Positions 33,561 through 42,438 of a stretch of 64,000 nucleotides of DNA are shown piece after piece. The notes under the pieces were generated by a model, which was not told the DNA's origin, searched no databases, and worked only from the letters and a program-made list of their open reading frames with translations. The translations under genes and the position numbers were made by a program. Location of the stretch: positions 58,219 through 122,218 of the forward strand of contig JAQXTR010000062.1 of the NCBI GenBank assembly GCA_029219585.1. Direction: 5' to 3'. This DNA is from Clostridiales bacterium (GTDB lineage Bacteria > Bacillota > Clostridia > UBA1381). The number at the start of each line of letters is the position of its first letter. The stretch's first letter is position 1.

Positions 33561-34625
33561 TTAACCAATATTCCTAGCAATCAGTTCAGCCATTTCCTTA
33601 CAGCCAACCTTTTTCATTCCCTCGCTGTAGATGTCGGGTGTTCTGTAATCCATATCAAGCACCTTGTCTACCGCATCATTTATCGCCTTTGCCTCCTCGG
33701 AAAGTCCGAATGACATTTCAAGCATCATGGCAGCCGATACGATTGTCGCGATCGGGTTTGCCTTATCCTGTCCGGCAATATCCGGCGCTGAGCCGTGAAT
33801 CGGCTCATACATACCGCACTTTGTCGCACCCAGTGACGCTGACGGAAGCATACCGATTGAACCGGCAATAGCTGATGAAAGATCCGATAAGATGTCACCG
33901 AATATATTTGATGTAACGATAACGTCAAACTGTGCCGGATTGATCGCCAGCTGCATTGCCGCATTATCCACATACATATGTGTGAGAGTTACCTCCGGAT
34001 AGTCCTTTGACATCTCTGTAATCGTTTTTCTCCAAAGCTTTGATGAGTCAAGAACATTCGCCTTGTCCACCGAAACCACTCTTTTATCTCTGAGCATTGC
34101 CGTTTCAAAAGCAATCTTTCCTATTCTCTTAACTTCCTCAACGCTGTACTTTTCCTCATCACTTGCCCATGAGCCGTCCTCAGCAGTATGTCTTTCTCCG
34201 AAATAAATACCGCCCGTAAGCTCACGAACAACCATAACATTCAGTCCGTTCTTAAGCTTTTCGTCCTTAAGCGGTGAGGCATCCTTCAGCTGCGGCTTTA
34301 AGATTGACGGACGGAGATTTGAATAAAGTCCGAGAGCCTTTCTTATTCCCAAAAGTCCCTTTTCCGGTCTCTGCGGGCAGTTGTCCCACTTCGGTCCGCC
34401 TACCGCACCCAGCAGAACACTGTCAGACGCCTTGCAGATGTCTATCGTTTCCTGCGGAAGCGGAACACCCGTTGCATCAATTGCGCAGCCGCCCATAAGC
34501 ACATCCGTATAATTGAATTTATGATTATATTTTTCGGCAACGGCATTGAGAACCGTAACAGCGCCCTCAACAATTTCGGGGCCTATACCGTCACCCTTGA
34601 TTAAAGCTATATTAAATTCTGCCAT
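33561..34625 (-). CDS. leuB: 3-isopropylmalate dehydrogenase
   Basis: Oxidises and decarboxylates 3-isopropylmalate to 2-ketoisocaproate with NAD+, the third step of leucine synthesis. Length 354 residues is standard. Marks: IKGDGIGPEIVEGAV at the N-terminus, AVGGPKWDN near 75, VVRELTGGIYFGER near 133 and VTSNIFGDILSDLSSAIAGS near 237 with the Asp metal ligands. GASLGATKCGMYEPIHGSAP is the NAD-binding segment; a free Cys in place of the usual negatively charged residue is normal variation. It overlaps nothing and is two bases from leuD. Confidence 0.97.
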   Translation of the reverse strand: MAEFNIALIKGDGIGPEIVEGAVTVLNAVAEKYNHKFNYTDVLMGGCAIDATGVPLPQETIDICKASDSVLLGAVGGPKWDNCPQRPEKGLLGIRKALGLYSNLRPSILKPQLKDASPLKDEKLKNGLNVMVVRELTGGIYFGERHTAEDGSWASDEEKYSVEEVKRIGKIAFETAMLRDKRVVSVDKANVLDSSKLWRKTITEMSKDYPEVTLTHMYVDNAAMQLAINPAQFDVIVTSNIFGDILSDLSSAIAGSIGMLPSASLGATKCGMYEPIHGSAPDIAGQDKANPIATIVSAAMMLEMSFGLSEEAKAINDAVDKVLDMDYRTPDIYSEGMKKVGCKEMAELIARNIG

Positions 34626-34627
34626 GA

Positions 34628-35119
34628 TTACATCTTTCCTTCTTCTATGTATTTAACAAGTCCGCCTGCGTTGATCAGCTCCTGCATGAACGGCGGAAAG
34701 GCTGTAGCCTGATATGTCTTGTTCTTTGTTTCGTTTGTTATAATGCCTGTATCAAAGTTGATTGAAACAGTTTCTCCAGCCTCAATATCCTTTGCCGCCT
34801 CCGGGCATTCAAGAATGGGAAGACCTATGTTAAGTGAATTTCTGAAGAAAATTCTTGCAAAGCTCTCCGCTATTACACATGAAATACCGCTTGCCTTAAT
34901 CGCAATCGGAGCATGCTCGCGCGATGAACCGCATCCAAAATTTGCGCCTCCGACCATAATGTCTCCCCGCTTAACCTTGTTCACGAAATCCTTGTCTATA
35001 TCCTCCATGCAGTGCTGCGCCAATTCCTCGGGACTGGAGGTATTGAGGTAACGTGCAGGGATTATAACGTCTGTATCTATATTATCTCCGTATTTGATTA
35101 CTATACCTTTTGCATTCAT
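34628..35119 (-). CDS. leuD: 3-isopropylmalate dehydratase small subunit
   Basis: A 163-residue swivelling subunit of isopropylmalate isomerase, which works with LeuC to turn 2- into 3-isopropylmalate. The [12 protein letters not shown] motif near residue 16 and the substrate-binding [15 protein letters not shown] loop near 57 are diagnostic. The short length matches the LeuD type paired with the HacA-like large subunit found in Clostridia and archaea, rather than the 200-residue proteobacterial form. It lies two bases from both leuC and leuB. Confidence 0.96.
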   Translation of the reverse strand: MNAKGIVIKYGDNIDTDVIIPARYLNTSSPEELAQHCMEDIDKDFVNKVKRGDIMVGGANFGCGSSREHAPIAIKASGISCVIAESFARIFFRNSLNIGLPILECPEAAKDIEAGETVSINFDTGIITNETKNKTYQATAFPPFMQELINAGGLVKYIEEGKM

Positions 35120-35121
35120 AA

Positions 35122-36384
35122 TTACATTACCTCCTCCGGTGCTGTTATCTTACCGGTCAATGCACTTGCAGCCGCAACCTCAGGGCTTGCAAGATAAACC
35201 TCGCTCTCAACGTGTCCCATACGTCCGAGGAAATTCCGGTTTGTCGTTGAAACGCAGCGCTCACCGGCTGCAAGAATACCCATGTGTCCGCCGAGACACG
35301 GTCCGCAGGTAGGAGCTGAAATTACGCATCCCGCCTCAACAAGCGCCGATAATGTACCGTCCTTTAACGCCTCCAGATAAATCCTCTGTGTGGCCGGGAA
35401 TACTATAACCCTTATTCCCTTTTTAACATGCTTTCCCTTAAGGATTTCCGCTGCCCTCTGAAGATCTGAAAGACGTCCGTTTGTGCATGAGCCTATTACA
35501 ACCTGGTCAATTGCAACATCGCCCCAGTTCTCCGGCGTTCTTGCATTCTCCGGCAGATGCGGAAATGCTACAGTATGCGGAACCTCTCCGAGGTCAATAT
35601 CGATAACCTGTGAATACTCCGCATCCTCATCAGCGGCAAACTCAGCAAACTCTCTTGATGAATGCTCTCTCATATATTCGCGTGTCAGATCATCAATCTC
35701 AAATATGCCGTTCTTAGCGCCCGCCTCAATCGCCATATTTGCAATTGTAAAGCGGTCGTCCATCGTTAGCGTGTGAAGTCCTTCTCCGGTAAATTCCATT
35801 GACTTGTAGAGCGCACCGTCAACGCCTATCATTCCGATTATGTGAAGGATCAGATCCTTTCCGCTTGTATACGGCTTAAGCTTTCCTGTGAGGTTAAATC
35901 TGATAGCCTCAGGCACCTTGAACCACGCCTTGCCCGTAGCCATACCCGCTGCCATATCGGTTGAACCAACGCCTGTTGAGAAAGCACCAAGAGCGCCGTA
36001 TGTACATGTATGTGAATCAGCGCCGATTACAACGTCACCTGCAACAACAAGTCCCTTTTCCGGCAGAAGCGCATGCTCAATTCCAACCTCGCCGACCTCG
36101 AAATAATTTACAATGTCAAGCTCGTCTGCAAAATCTCTTACCACCTTAGCCTGCTCCGCAGACTTAATATCCTTGTTCGGAGTAAAGTGATCGGGAACAA
36201 GCGCAATCTTGCTCTTATCAAATACGTCACTAAGTCCTAATTTCTTAAATTCGCGGATACCAACAGGAGCCGTAATATCATTTCCCAGCACCAGATTCAG
36301 CTTTGCCATTATCAGGTCTCCCGCCTTAACAGAATCCAACCCCGCCGCTTTGGCAAGAATCTTCTGCGTCATGGTCATACCCAT
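35122..36384 (-). CDS. leuC: 3-isopropylmalate dehydratase large subunit
   Basis: A 420-residue 4Fe-4S aconitase-family protein. The three cluster cysteines are visible in [10 protein letters not shown] near residue 300 and in [14 protein letters not shown] near 360 (CxxC). [20 protein letters not shown] near 128 carries the active-site SHT. The length and [10 protein letters not shown]-terminus fit the HacA/LeuC2 type. The start at 36384 was chosen since AAAGGG lies 9 bases upstream; a TTG three codons earlier is the alternative. First gene of leuC-leuD-leuB; leuA is not in the window. Confidence 0.95.
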   Translation of the reverse strand: MGMTMTQKILAKAAGLDSVKAGDLIMAKLNLVLGNDITAPVGIREFKKLGLSDVFDKSKIALVPDHFTPNKDIKSAEQAKVVRDFADELDIVNYFEVGEVGIEHALLPEKGLVVAGDVVIGADSHTCTYGALGAFSTGVGSTDMAAGMATGKAWFKVPEAIRFNLTGKLKPYTSGKDLILHIIGMIGVDGALYKSMEFTGEGLHTLTMDDRFTIANMAIEAGAKNGIFEIDDLTREYMREHSSREFAEFAADEDAEYSQVIDIDLGEVPHTVAFPHLPENARTPENWGDVAIDQVVIGSCTNGRLSDLQRAAEILKGKHVKKGIRVIVFPATQRIYLEALKDGTLSALVEAGCVISAPTCGPCLGGHMGILAAGERCVSTTNRNFLGRMGHVESEVYLASPEVAAASALTGKITAPEEVM

Positions 36385-36437
36385 TTTTATCAACCCTTTC
36401 CTCTGTTTTTCTTCGTAAAAATACCTATATACGCTAT

Positions 36438-36466
36438 ATTATAGCACAAGCTTGCCGATTAGTAAA
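36438..36466 (-). promoter_or_regulatory. Promoter of the leuCDB operon
   Basis: On the minus strand TTTACT (36466-36461), 17-base spacer, TATAAT (36443-36438). The 5' leader is only about 50 bases, too short for a leucine T-box or attenuator. Confidence 0.65.
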
Positions 36467-36498
36467 TACTTTTTTGAAATTTTCTGGTTACCGCAATC

Positions 36499-37821
36499 CT
36501 AATCCACAACAATTGTGGGCAGCGTAATTTCACTGTACTGTGTTGAAATAATACCGGTTTTTGATACTCTTGAATACAAGCCGCAAAGTCTTCCGTTGTA
36601 TATAAACAGTCCTGTAATATTGGAATACTTCGCAAACCCGGCATTTTCGTCCCAAAGCAAATCTATGTTTTCCGTTTCATACGGGTGTATATATTCCTGC
36701 ATCAGATAGTCGGTATCGGAATGTTTTTTTATAAATCCGATCCACTCCTCATCCGTCTTCGCCTCAATTCCGGCAAATACGCCCTTTGACGCATATGAAT
36801 CGGCAGGCTTTACAATCCAGCCGCAGCGGTTCTTTTCTATATCATATTTCTTGATATTTTCCGCAGTCAGCTTATACGTTTTGGGAATATGCTCCTGTAT
36901 AAATGAATTTTCTTCATCACTTAAAATTCTCTTTGTCATATCATGGTGCATAATCTCGAATATAAGCTTATTATGAGCAATCTGCGTTTTAAAATCACCT
37001 ATAAGGACAACTTCATTGTTCTTTGCCGCCTCTATAAACGGTAAAATTTCATCATACCCCGATAAAATATCACAGGTCACCGCTCTGCGGTATACAGCAT
37101 CGACAGCCCGTCCCGACGGGGCGATCAGCCGTCCATCCTCACGCCTAAAGCTGTATATATCACATATTTCGCAGCTGTAGCCGTGTCTTTCAAAGGATTT
37201 TTTAAATTCTTCAAATTCCTCCACAGATGCGCTTGACATAAAGTCCGCAATTGCAATATGCGCGTTTTCCTTATACCTGCCGGAGGATTTATATATCTTT
37301 GTAAATTCTTCCGTAAAGGAATCAAACAGTTCAAAATCCGTAATCTGGTGACTTTCGCAGAACTTTCCGAACAACTCCGATGTACGGAATATATTGTTTA
37401 ACTCCCTGTCCTCATTCATGCCGCTGGAGCCGTCGGTATTAAATTCACAGAATTTATAGCCGCCTGTTTCACGGTTATAAAATAAATCAATTCTCGTAAC
37501 GGGTATTGAACATTCATAAAGCGACGGACGGAGAATAAGCTCATTGAGCCTTTCATCAAATCCGAAAAGCTGTCTGTATTCGGGGTTTTCTGTATATTCC
37601 TTTATAATCCTGTCAAGTATTGCGTAAATTGTGTCCGCAATCTTTTTAAAATTATTATAGTCCTTCTTCGTATACATCTGAGGGATGTACAGCGTATGTA
37701 CCGTATTTCCGTGATAATGCGCCGTCGAACCTTCGAGCGCTGCTCTCATTGCAGCCGCGTCTTTTTTTGATAGTTCGGGAGCCTTGCATATCAGCGTTTT
37801 GTATTCATCTGAACAATTCAT
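36499..37821 (-). CDS. ATP-grasp protein, glutathionylspermidine synthase-like
   Basis: A 440-residue protein with the fold signature of circularly permuted ATP-grasp/glutathionylspermidine synthase-type ligases. YKFCEFNTDGSSGMNEDREL near residue 125 is the characteristic acidic substrate and Mg site. VLIGDFKTQIAHNK and GWIVKPADSYASKGVFAG near 325 form the ATP-grasp phosphate-binding region, and DYLMQEYIHPYETENIDLLW contributes the metal ligands. It should join a carboxylate to an amine with ATP hydrolysis; substrates are unknown. Start at 37821 follows GAAAGGA; an upstream GTG at 37845 is possible but would place the ribosome site inside the gene. It has its own consensus promoter and a leader hairpin. 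Confidence 0.75.
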   Translation of the reverse strand: MNCSDEYKTLICKAPELSKKDAAAMRAALEGSTAHYHGNTVHTLYIPQMYTKKDYNNFKKIADTIYAILDRIIKEYTENPEYRQLFGFDERLNELILRPSLYECSIPVTRIDLFYNRETGGYKFCEFNTDGSSGMNEDRELNNIFRTSELFGKFCESHQITDFELFDSFTEEFTKIYKSSGRYKENAHIAIADFMSSASVEEFEEFKKSFERHGYSCEICDIYSFRREDGRLIAPSGRAVDAVYRRAVTCDILSGYDEILPFIEAAKNNEVVLIGDFKTQIAHNKLIFEIMHHDMTKRILSDEENSFIQEHIPKTYKLTAENIKKYDIEKNRCGWIVKPADSYASKGVFAGIEAKTDEEWIGFIKKHSDTDYLMQEYIHPYETENIDLLWDENAGFAKYSNITGLFIYNGRLCGLYSRVSKTGIISTQYSEITLPTIVVD

Positions 37822-37847
37822 ATTGTGTTCGTTCCTTTCAATCACAT

Positions 37848-37880
37848 GCGGATGGCCTTCAAATACCGTAAGCCATCCGC
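37848..37880 (-). promoter_or_regulatory. Leader hairpin before the ATP-grasp gene
   Basis: GCGGATGGC (37848-37856) and GCCATCCGC (37872-37880) form a perfect 9-bp stem with a 15-base loop in the 5' leader, just ahead of the ribosome binding site. There is no T-tract, so it is not a terminator; translation or stability control is possible. Confidence 0.55.
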
Positions 37881-37901
37881 GCAGTTCGCTTTTTCGACAA
37901 T

Positions 37902-37930
37902 ATTATAGCATATAGGCTCTACGATGTCAA
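37902..37930 (-). promoter_or_regulatory. Promoter of the ATP-grasp gene
   Basis: Perfect consensus on the minus strand: TTGACA (37930-37925), 17-base spacer, TATAAT (37907-37902). Confidence 0.85.
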
Positions 37931-37953
37931 CAAATATCTCGGAGTTACAACCG

Positions 37954-37977
37954 CAAAAAAAGGAGCTGTACAGCCCC
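37954..37977 (-). terminator. Terminator of the two-component operon
   Basis: GGGGCTG-TA-CAGCTCC on the minus strand (37977-37962, one G-U pair), followed by about seven T (37961-37955). Confidence 0.8.
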
Positions 37978-37983
37978 TTTCGT

Positions 37984-39438
37984 TTAACTGTGATATTCTG
38001 TCGGCCATATACCGGTTTCCTTTTTAAAGGTCTTGGAAAAATAGTACGACTCCTTAAATCCAACTGCATCCGCAATCTCCTTGATTTTCATATCAGGATT
38101 GTTCTCTATGAGCTGTTTCGCAAGCTCTATGCGATACTTTGTAATATACTCATTAGGTGACACACCCTTCTGACGCTTGAAAATTCTCGCTATATAGCTA
38201 GGTACAAAGCCGAACTCCCTTGATAACACATCATTTGTAACGCTCTTGTTATAATTCTTGATAAGATATGCCTCCACGCTGTCGGCAAGCTGAACATACC
38301 TGTCCTTATTCTTTGTATCACGTTTCAAAGACATCAAAATTGAGGTTATATCATCAATCAGGCTGCCAAAGGATACAAAGCCCGCAAGAGCGTTGATGAA
38401 CTCATGCTTGACACTTGTGTTCTTGCGCTGCTGATTTTCAGGATAATTAAGCACATATGTATCAAGAATTATATTAAGCAACCCGTTATATTCTTCCTGA
38501 GTGCAATCGGCATTCCTCATAGCGTCAAACATTTTTTTCAGACGCATTCTTACCTCTGCATTATCGCCGTTTTTTATTGATATAATTATTGCATCAATAT
38601 CGCCCTTGCCATACGGCCGCTCAAGATTCTCAAACGAATCCGATATATCATTACAACATATCAGCTGTGATTTCCCGGGAATCAGCCTTTTTATAAGCTG
38701 CTCTCTGAGCGCCGGAAGGCTCCTTCCCGTATTTTTCATCCGAACTCCCTTTTTATATACAATTGTAATAGGCAGATCGCATATTTTCATGCTGTCATAA
38801 AATCTTGTGATTATTTCCTCCTGCTGTGCCGCTGTTTCACTCTCAATCACAAGAAATCTCTCTGACGGAAGATTGTTGTTGAAAGAAATATATCCATCAT
38901 TAGGACCTAAGTTTCTCGACATAAAATCCTCTATCTTATCATCTGTCCAGAAATTCTCACCCGGCATCATAACCTCAGAGCCGTATAGCAGATACGAGCC
39001 GGCGCAGGCAAGAACTATTGCCGTGTTCTCCTCGCCGTCGTTTTTCGCATCTTCCGTTTTTTTTCTCCCTTGCTCTGCTTTAATTCTGGCTGTCAGCTCA
39101 TATATCTTTTCCTTTGAAACAGGCTTCAAGAGATAATCAAACACCTTATATTCAAGCGCTTTTCTCGCGTACTCAAAGTCCGAATATCCGCTTAATATTA
39201 CGGTTATTGTATCCGGTTTGTTTTCACTGATCCAGCCCGCCAGCTCAATCCCGTTCATCACCGGCATTTTTATATCGGTAATTACTATATCGAAATCTTC
39301 TTTTAAAAGCGCCTCAACCGCCATTCTGCCGTTTATACAGCACTTCTCCACCTTAAAATCCGCATCAGCCGCCTCCAAAGCCGTCTTAACAGTTCTTGCA
39401 ATAGGAGGTTCATCCTCCGCAATCATTACCTTAAACAT
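37984..39438 (-). CDS. AraC-type response regulator (YesN-like)
   Basis: A 484-residue regulator. An N-terminal receiver domain (~1-120) has the acidic pair EDEPP, phospho-acceptor Asp in DIVITDIKMPVMNG near 54, and Lys in DYLLKPVSKEK near 105. The central ~200 residues are unassigned. A C-terminal AraC helix-turn-helix domain (~385-484) contains SREFGFVPSYIARIFKRQKG and GFKESYYFSKTFKKETGIWP. It is coupled to the sensor kinase gene, overlapping its end. The position next to a rhamnose-type ABC importer suggests that it activates sugar uptake genes. Start 39438 was chosen because GGAAGG lies 6 bases upstream; an ATG two codons earlier is possible. Confidence 0.93.
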   Translation of the reverse strand: MFKVMIAEDEPPIARTVKTALEAADADFKVEKCCINGRMAVEALLKEDFDIVITDIKMPVMNGIELAGWISENKPDTITVILSGYSDFEYARKALEYKVFDYLLKPVSKEKIYELTARIKAEQGRKKTEDAKNDGEENTAIVLACAGSYLLYGSEVMMPGENFWTDDKIEDFMSRNLGPNDGYISFNNNLPSERFLVIESETAAQQEEIITRFYDSMKICDLPITIVYKKGVRMKNTGRSLPALREQLIKRLIPGKSQLICCNDISDSFENLERPYGKGDIDAIIISIKNGDNAEVRMRLKKMFDAMRNADCTQEEYNGLLNIILDTYVLNYPENQQRKNTSVKHEFINALAGFVSFGSLIDDITSILMSLKRDTKNKDRYVQLADSVEAYLIKNYNKSVTNDVLSREFGFVPSYIARIFKRQKGVSPNEYITKYRIELAKQLIENNPDMKIKEIADAVGFKESYYFSKTFKKETGIWPTEYHS

Positions 39439-41147
39439 TCGCATCCTTCCCTTCTGTTATTACTGCAGGCATTTACGCCTGAAGATATTCTTATAAGCAT
39501 TCCGTTATCATTTTCTATGTAATATTTTATATCCCTGCTATGCGTCATTTTGAGCCTTACTATAGTGTTTACAATACCCAGTCCGCCTATATTTCCAACC
39601 GTCATATCCGCAAGCGCAGCGTCTGTTTTCCTCATTATCTCGTTTATACGCTCCTCCGCTATCCCCGAGCCGTTATCTCGTATTACAAGCTCCCAGCCGT
39701 CACGGCTGCCCCGCATTGAAATTTCTACTTTCCACGGCGGCTCCTTCTCCTTGAAGCCGTGCATAAAGCAGTTTTCAGCAAGAGGCTGAATAAAAAGCTT
39801 CGGCACAGGAATATTAAGAAGCTCCTCGTCAATCTCAACACTGTAAACAAACAAATCCTCATAGCGTGATTTCATAAGCGAAAGATAATTTTTTGTATGA
39901 GCAATTTCCTCCCTTAGCGGAACGGTAACTTTTTCATATGCCGCAACATACCGAAGCATTTCGGAAAGCTCTATACACATATCATAAACCGTATCTGCCC
40001 CCGACTCCATTCCGGCCGCGCCTATCACCGAAAGACTGTTATATAGAAAATGCGGATTCATCTGAGCCTGCAGTGCAAGCGAATATGCTTCCTTTTCGCG
40101 CTGCAAAGACTGATTCATATGCTTCAGCATTGTATTAAAGCTCCCCTCAAGCTCCTTTATTTCATCAATTGCACCCTCTGTCGGCAGAAGCTTGCCCTCG
40201 GGCGTGTCAATCTCCCTTACCCTCTTTGCAAGCTGCATAATAGGATCGGAAATATATTTGCCTATAATCAACGCCACTACAAGAAACAAACCCATAAGGA
40301 TGATATAAAGTACAATAAACAGCAATATAAGCTGTGCACGAAAGCCCTCAGGTATACCGTCGTTATACGGTATCGCCGCCTCCCATCCCGTGCCTCTGAG
40401 CGGCGCGGTTATGTATGAAACATTTTCCTCTTCCGTGCAACCGTAGGGATAGATAATATCACCGTTTTCCAAATTACGTATCAGCACCTGATCGCCGCCC
40501 GAAAGCAGTTCATCAAGCTGCTTTAAAGACGTTCGCACCTCAATTATACCGCATACATCATCAGAATACTCATTCTTTAGTTCCTTTTGCAAAGTAATGT
40601 ATATAACATTGCTGTTTGTCCACGGATTTTCTGCCGGCGGCAGAACCCTGACCCCGTCGTTTGCGCTAAGCTCCTTTATTGCTTCATCATATCCCCCTCT
40701 TTCATTAAAGCTTTCAAAGGTATTATGCTTCAGCATATAATTATGGCTTGAAATAAAATCACCGTAGTTGTTATATATTGAAATATTATATTGACCCGTT
40801 CTGCCCGCAAGCAGGCTCTTGAGTGTTGAAGATATATCTATACTGTTAAGAACATCAATATCAAAACGGTTGGTCTGTTTATCATTGCCGTTCTGAACAT
40901 TATAAAACAAACCGGTTATTTTCTGCTGATGATTGACCTGGTCGGCAAGCGCGCCCATCTCTTCAATATACGTGTCCGTGAGCTGCGCCGTTCTTTGCGC
41001 AAGCTGCTGCAGTGATTTTACAGTCTCATTCCTGATATTGGAAACAGATGCAAAATACACAATGACAATCGTTATTGAAATAATAATTGTAATCAATATA
41101 AAATACGGCTTCACAACACGCTTGAAAAGCGGCGAATGCTGCGTCAT
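39426..41147 (-). CDS. Sensor histidine kinase (YesM-like)
   Basis: A 573-residue membrane kinase. Two membrane helices (~15-35 and ~270-292) flank an extracytoplasmic Cache-like sensor region; a HAMP linker follows. The His-kinase domain has the phospho-acceptor block ALQAQMNPHFLYNSLSVIGA near 365, typical of the LytS/YesM class, and the ATPase part has LFIQPLAENCFMHGF and IRDNGSGIAEE plus GNIGGLGIVNTIVRL. Such kinases sense extracellular sugars or their binding proteins and phosphorylate an AraC-type regulator, here the overlapping downstream gene. It has its own promoter and probably senses rhamnose or rhamnose oligomers; this is inferred from the neighbouring transporter. Confidence 0.93.
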   Translation of the reverse strand: MTQHSPLFKRVVKPYFILITIIISITIVIVYFASVSNIRNETVKSLQQLAQRTAQLTDTYIEEMGALADQVNHQQKITGLFYNVQNGNDKQTNRFDIDVLNSIDISSTLKSLLAGRTGQYNISIYNNYGDFISSHNYMLKHNTFESFNERGGYDEAIKELSANDGVRVLPPAENPWTNSNVIYITLQKELKNEYSDDVCGIIEVRTSLKQLDELLSGGDQVLIRNLENGDIIYPYGCTEEENVSYITAPLRGTGWEAAIPYNDGIPEGFRAQLILLFIVLYIILMGLFLVVALIIGKYISDPIMQLAKRVREIDTPEGKLLPTEGAIDEIKELEGSFNTMLKHMNQSLQREKEAYSLALQAQMNPHFLYNSLSVIGAAGMESGADTVYDMCIELSEMLRYVAAYEKVTVPLREEIAHTKNYLSLMKSRYEDLFVYSVEIDEELLNIPVPKLFIQPLAENCFMHGFKEKEPPWKVEISMRGSRDGWELVIRDNGSGIAEERINEIMRKTDAALADMTVGNIGGLGIVNTIVRLKMTHSRDIKYYIENDNGMLIRISSGVNACSNNRREGCECLR

Positions 41148-41197
41148 TGCTCCCCTCCAATCACTTTACACACATTTTTCTGTTAACTACTGTATTA

Positions 41198-41226
41198 ATT
41201 ATACATTATCAACAAATCGTTGTCAA
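41198..41226 (-). promoter_or_regulatory. Promoter of the two-component operon
   Basis: Perfect consensus on the minus strand: TTGACA (41226-41221), 17-base spacer, TATAAT (41203-41198). It lies just downstream of the terminator of the importer operon. Confidence 0.85.
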
Positions 41227-41239
41227 GACCTTTACATAC

Positions 41240-41278
41240 AAAAAAGACTCTCCGCATTAATGCGGAAAGCCTTTTTTG
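41240..41278 (-). terminator. Terminator of the rhamnose importer operon
   Basis: TCCGCA (41251-41256) and TGCGGA (41261-41266) around TTAA, extended by imperfect pairing of AAAAAAG/CTTTTTT flanks; T runs on both strands. Confidence 0.8.
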
Positions 41279-41317
41279 TGTGTAATTAACAATCAATGCC
41301 ATTATTATTGTTTACAA

Positions 41318-42364
41318 TTAATATATTTCCTTCCACTCGCCGATGTTCTCTGAGTCGAATTTAAACGGATCACCGAGCATAACCTCTGTACCGCCGTCTG
41401 CAGCCTCTGTAACCTCCTTGTCACCAAGCTCTCCTGCTGTGAAGGTCTCACCTACTGCACCGGAGATTTCACCCTTTACAAGAGAATCAAGCGTATAACC
41501 TGCAAGATTTCCTATGTCAACCGGATTCCACAGATACATCCACGGGCATGTACCGTCCTCAATGAACGGCGCCATTTCTGACGGGAGACCAAGACCGGTA
41601 AGCTTTACCTCTGATTTCTTATCCTGAAGCACCTTTCCTGCCGCAAGCATACCTACGGTTGTCGGAGCTATTATAACCTTTATTGACGAATCCTGAAGAA
41701 GAGCCTGTGTTTCTGATGTTGACTTTGTCGGATCATCATCACCGTAAGCAATCTTTACTATCGGGGTATTTGCATACTTATCGGCATTCTCCTCAACTTC
41801 CTTCTGCATCCACTCAATCCAAAGATTCTGGTTTGTAGCCTGAGCTGTAGCCGAAAGAATTGCAATACCGCCGTTTCCGTCTACCATCTCATATGCTGCC
41901 TGAACAAGCCCGCGTCCGATTTTCTCCGGATCAGCCTGCTGAATGTGAGTTTTTCTTGACGCAGGGTTTACCGATGAATCAAGGGAAATAACCGGAATGC
42001 CCGCATCCATAGCCTCTGTAAGAGCCGGCTGGAGAGCGTCCTGGTCGTTAGCTGTAATAGCTATACCTGCTACACCCTGAGCAACAAGCTGGTTGATAAT
42101 CTCAATCTGCTTTTCCGGTGTCGCAGCCTCAGGGCCCTTATAAAGCGGCTCTACTCCAATGTCCTTGCATGCCGTTTCAAAGCCCTCGTATACCTTCTGC
42201 ATATACGGGTTCTGAACATCTTTTGCAACGAACGCATATACACCGCCGCCTGATGATGCGCCTTCATTCGACGCATTTTCCGTTGCTGCTCCGCCGCAGC
42301 CTGCGAGTAATGACGCTGCTGATACCGCAGCAATACCTAATGCTGTTAATTTTTTGAATTTCAT
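41318..42364 (-). CDS. rhaS: Rhamnose-type ABC importer, substrate-binding lipoprotein
   Basis: A 348-residue lipoprotein: signal peptide with lipobox SLLAGCGG (Cys ~23), then a periplasmic-binding-protein type 1 fold with two lobes. The blocks AFVAKDVQNPYMQKVYEGFE, KQIEIINQLVAQGVAGIAIT, SLDSSVNPASRKTHIQQADP and AILSATAQATNQNLWIEWMQ resemble RhaS, the rhamnose-binding protein of the CUT2 family. It captures the sugar outside the membrane and hands it to the two permeases. It is the last gene of the four-gene operon, with GAAAGGAAG upstream. A stem-loop between it and the preceding permease may raise its mRNA level. The symbol is by resemblance. Confidence 0.85.
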   Translation of the reverse strand: MKFKKLTALGIAAVSAASLLAGCGGAATENASNEGASSGGGVYAFVAKDVQNPYMQKVYEGFETACKDIGVEPLYKGPEAATPEKQIEIINQLVAQGVAGIAITANDQDALQPALTEAMDAGIPVISLDSSVNPASRKTHIQQADPEKIGRGLVQAAYEMVDGNGGIAILSATAQATNQNLWIEWMQKEVEENADKYANTPIVKIAYGDDDPTKSTSETQALLQDSSIKVIIAPTTVGMLAAGKVLQDKKSEVKLTGLGLPSEMAPFIEDGTCPWMYLWNPVDIGNLAGYTLDSLVKGEISGAVGETFTAGELGDKEVTEAADGGTEVMLGDPFKFDSENIGEWKEIY

Positions 42365-42399
42365 TTTGATTTCTTCCTTTCTTTATTTATATTATTTTC

Positions 42400-42429
42400 A
42401 GGAGAGCTTTGTATGTACAAGACTCTCCT
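42400..42429 (-). other. Intercistronic stem-loop before rhaS
   Basis: AGGAGAG (42400-42406) and CTCTCCT (42423-42429) with an inner TTGTA/TACAA pairing, in the 74-base gap between the permease stop and rhaS. There is no T-tract; such structures often protect the mRNA of binding proteins from 3' decay. Confidence 0.6.
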
Positions 42430-42438
42430 TATACACAT

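Noticed and set aside
36385..36437. Leucine attenuator or T-box before leuC
   Set aside because: The leader is about 50 bases and shows neither a Leu-rich frame nor a T-box sequence nor a terminator.
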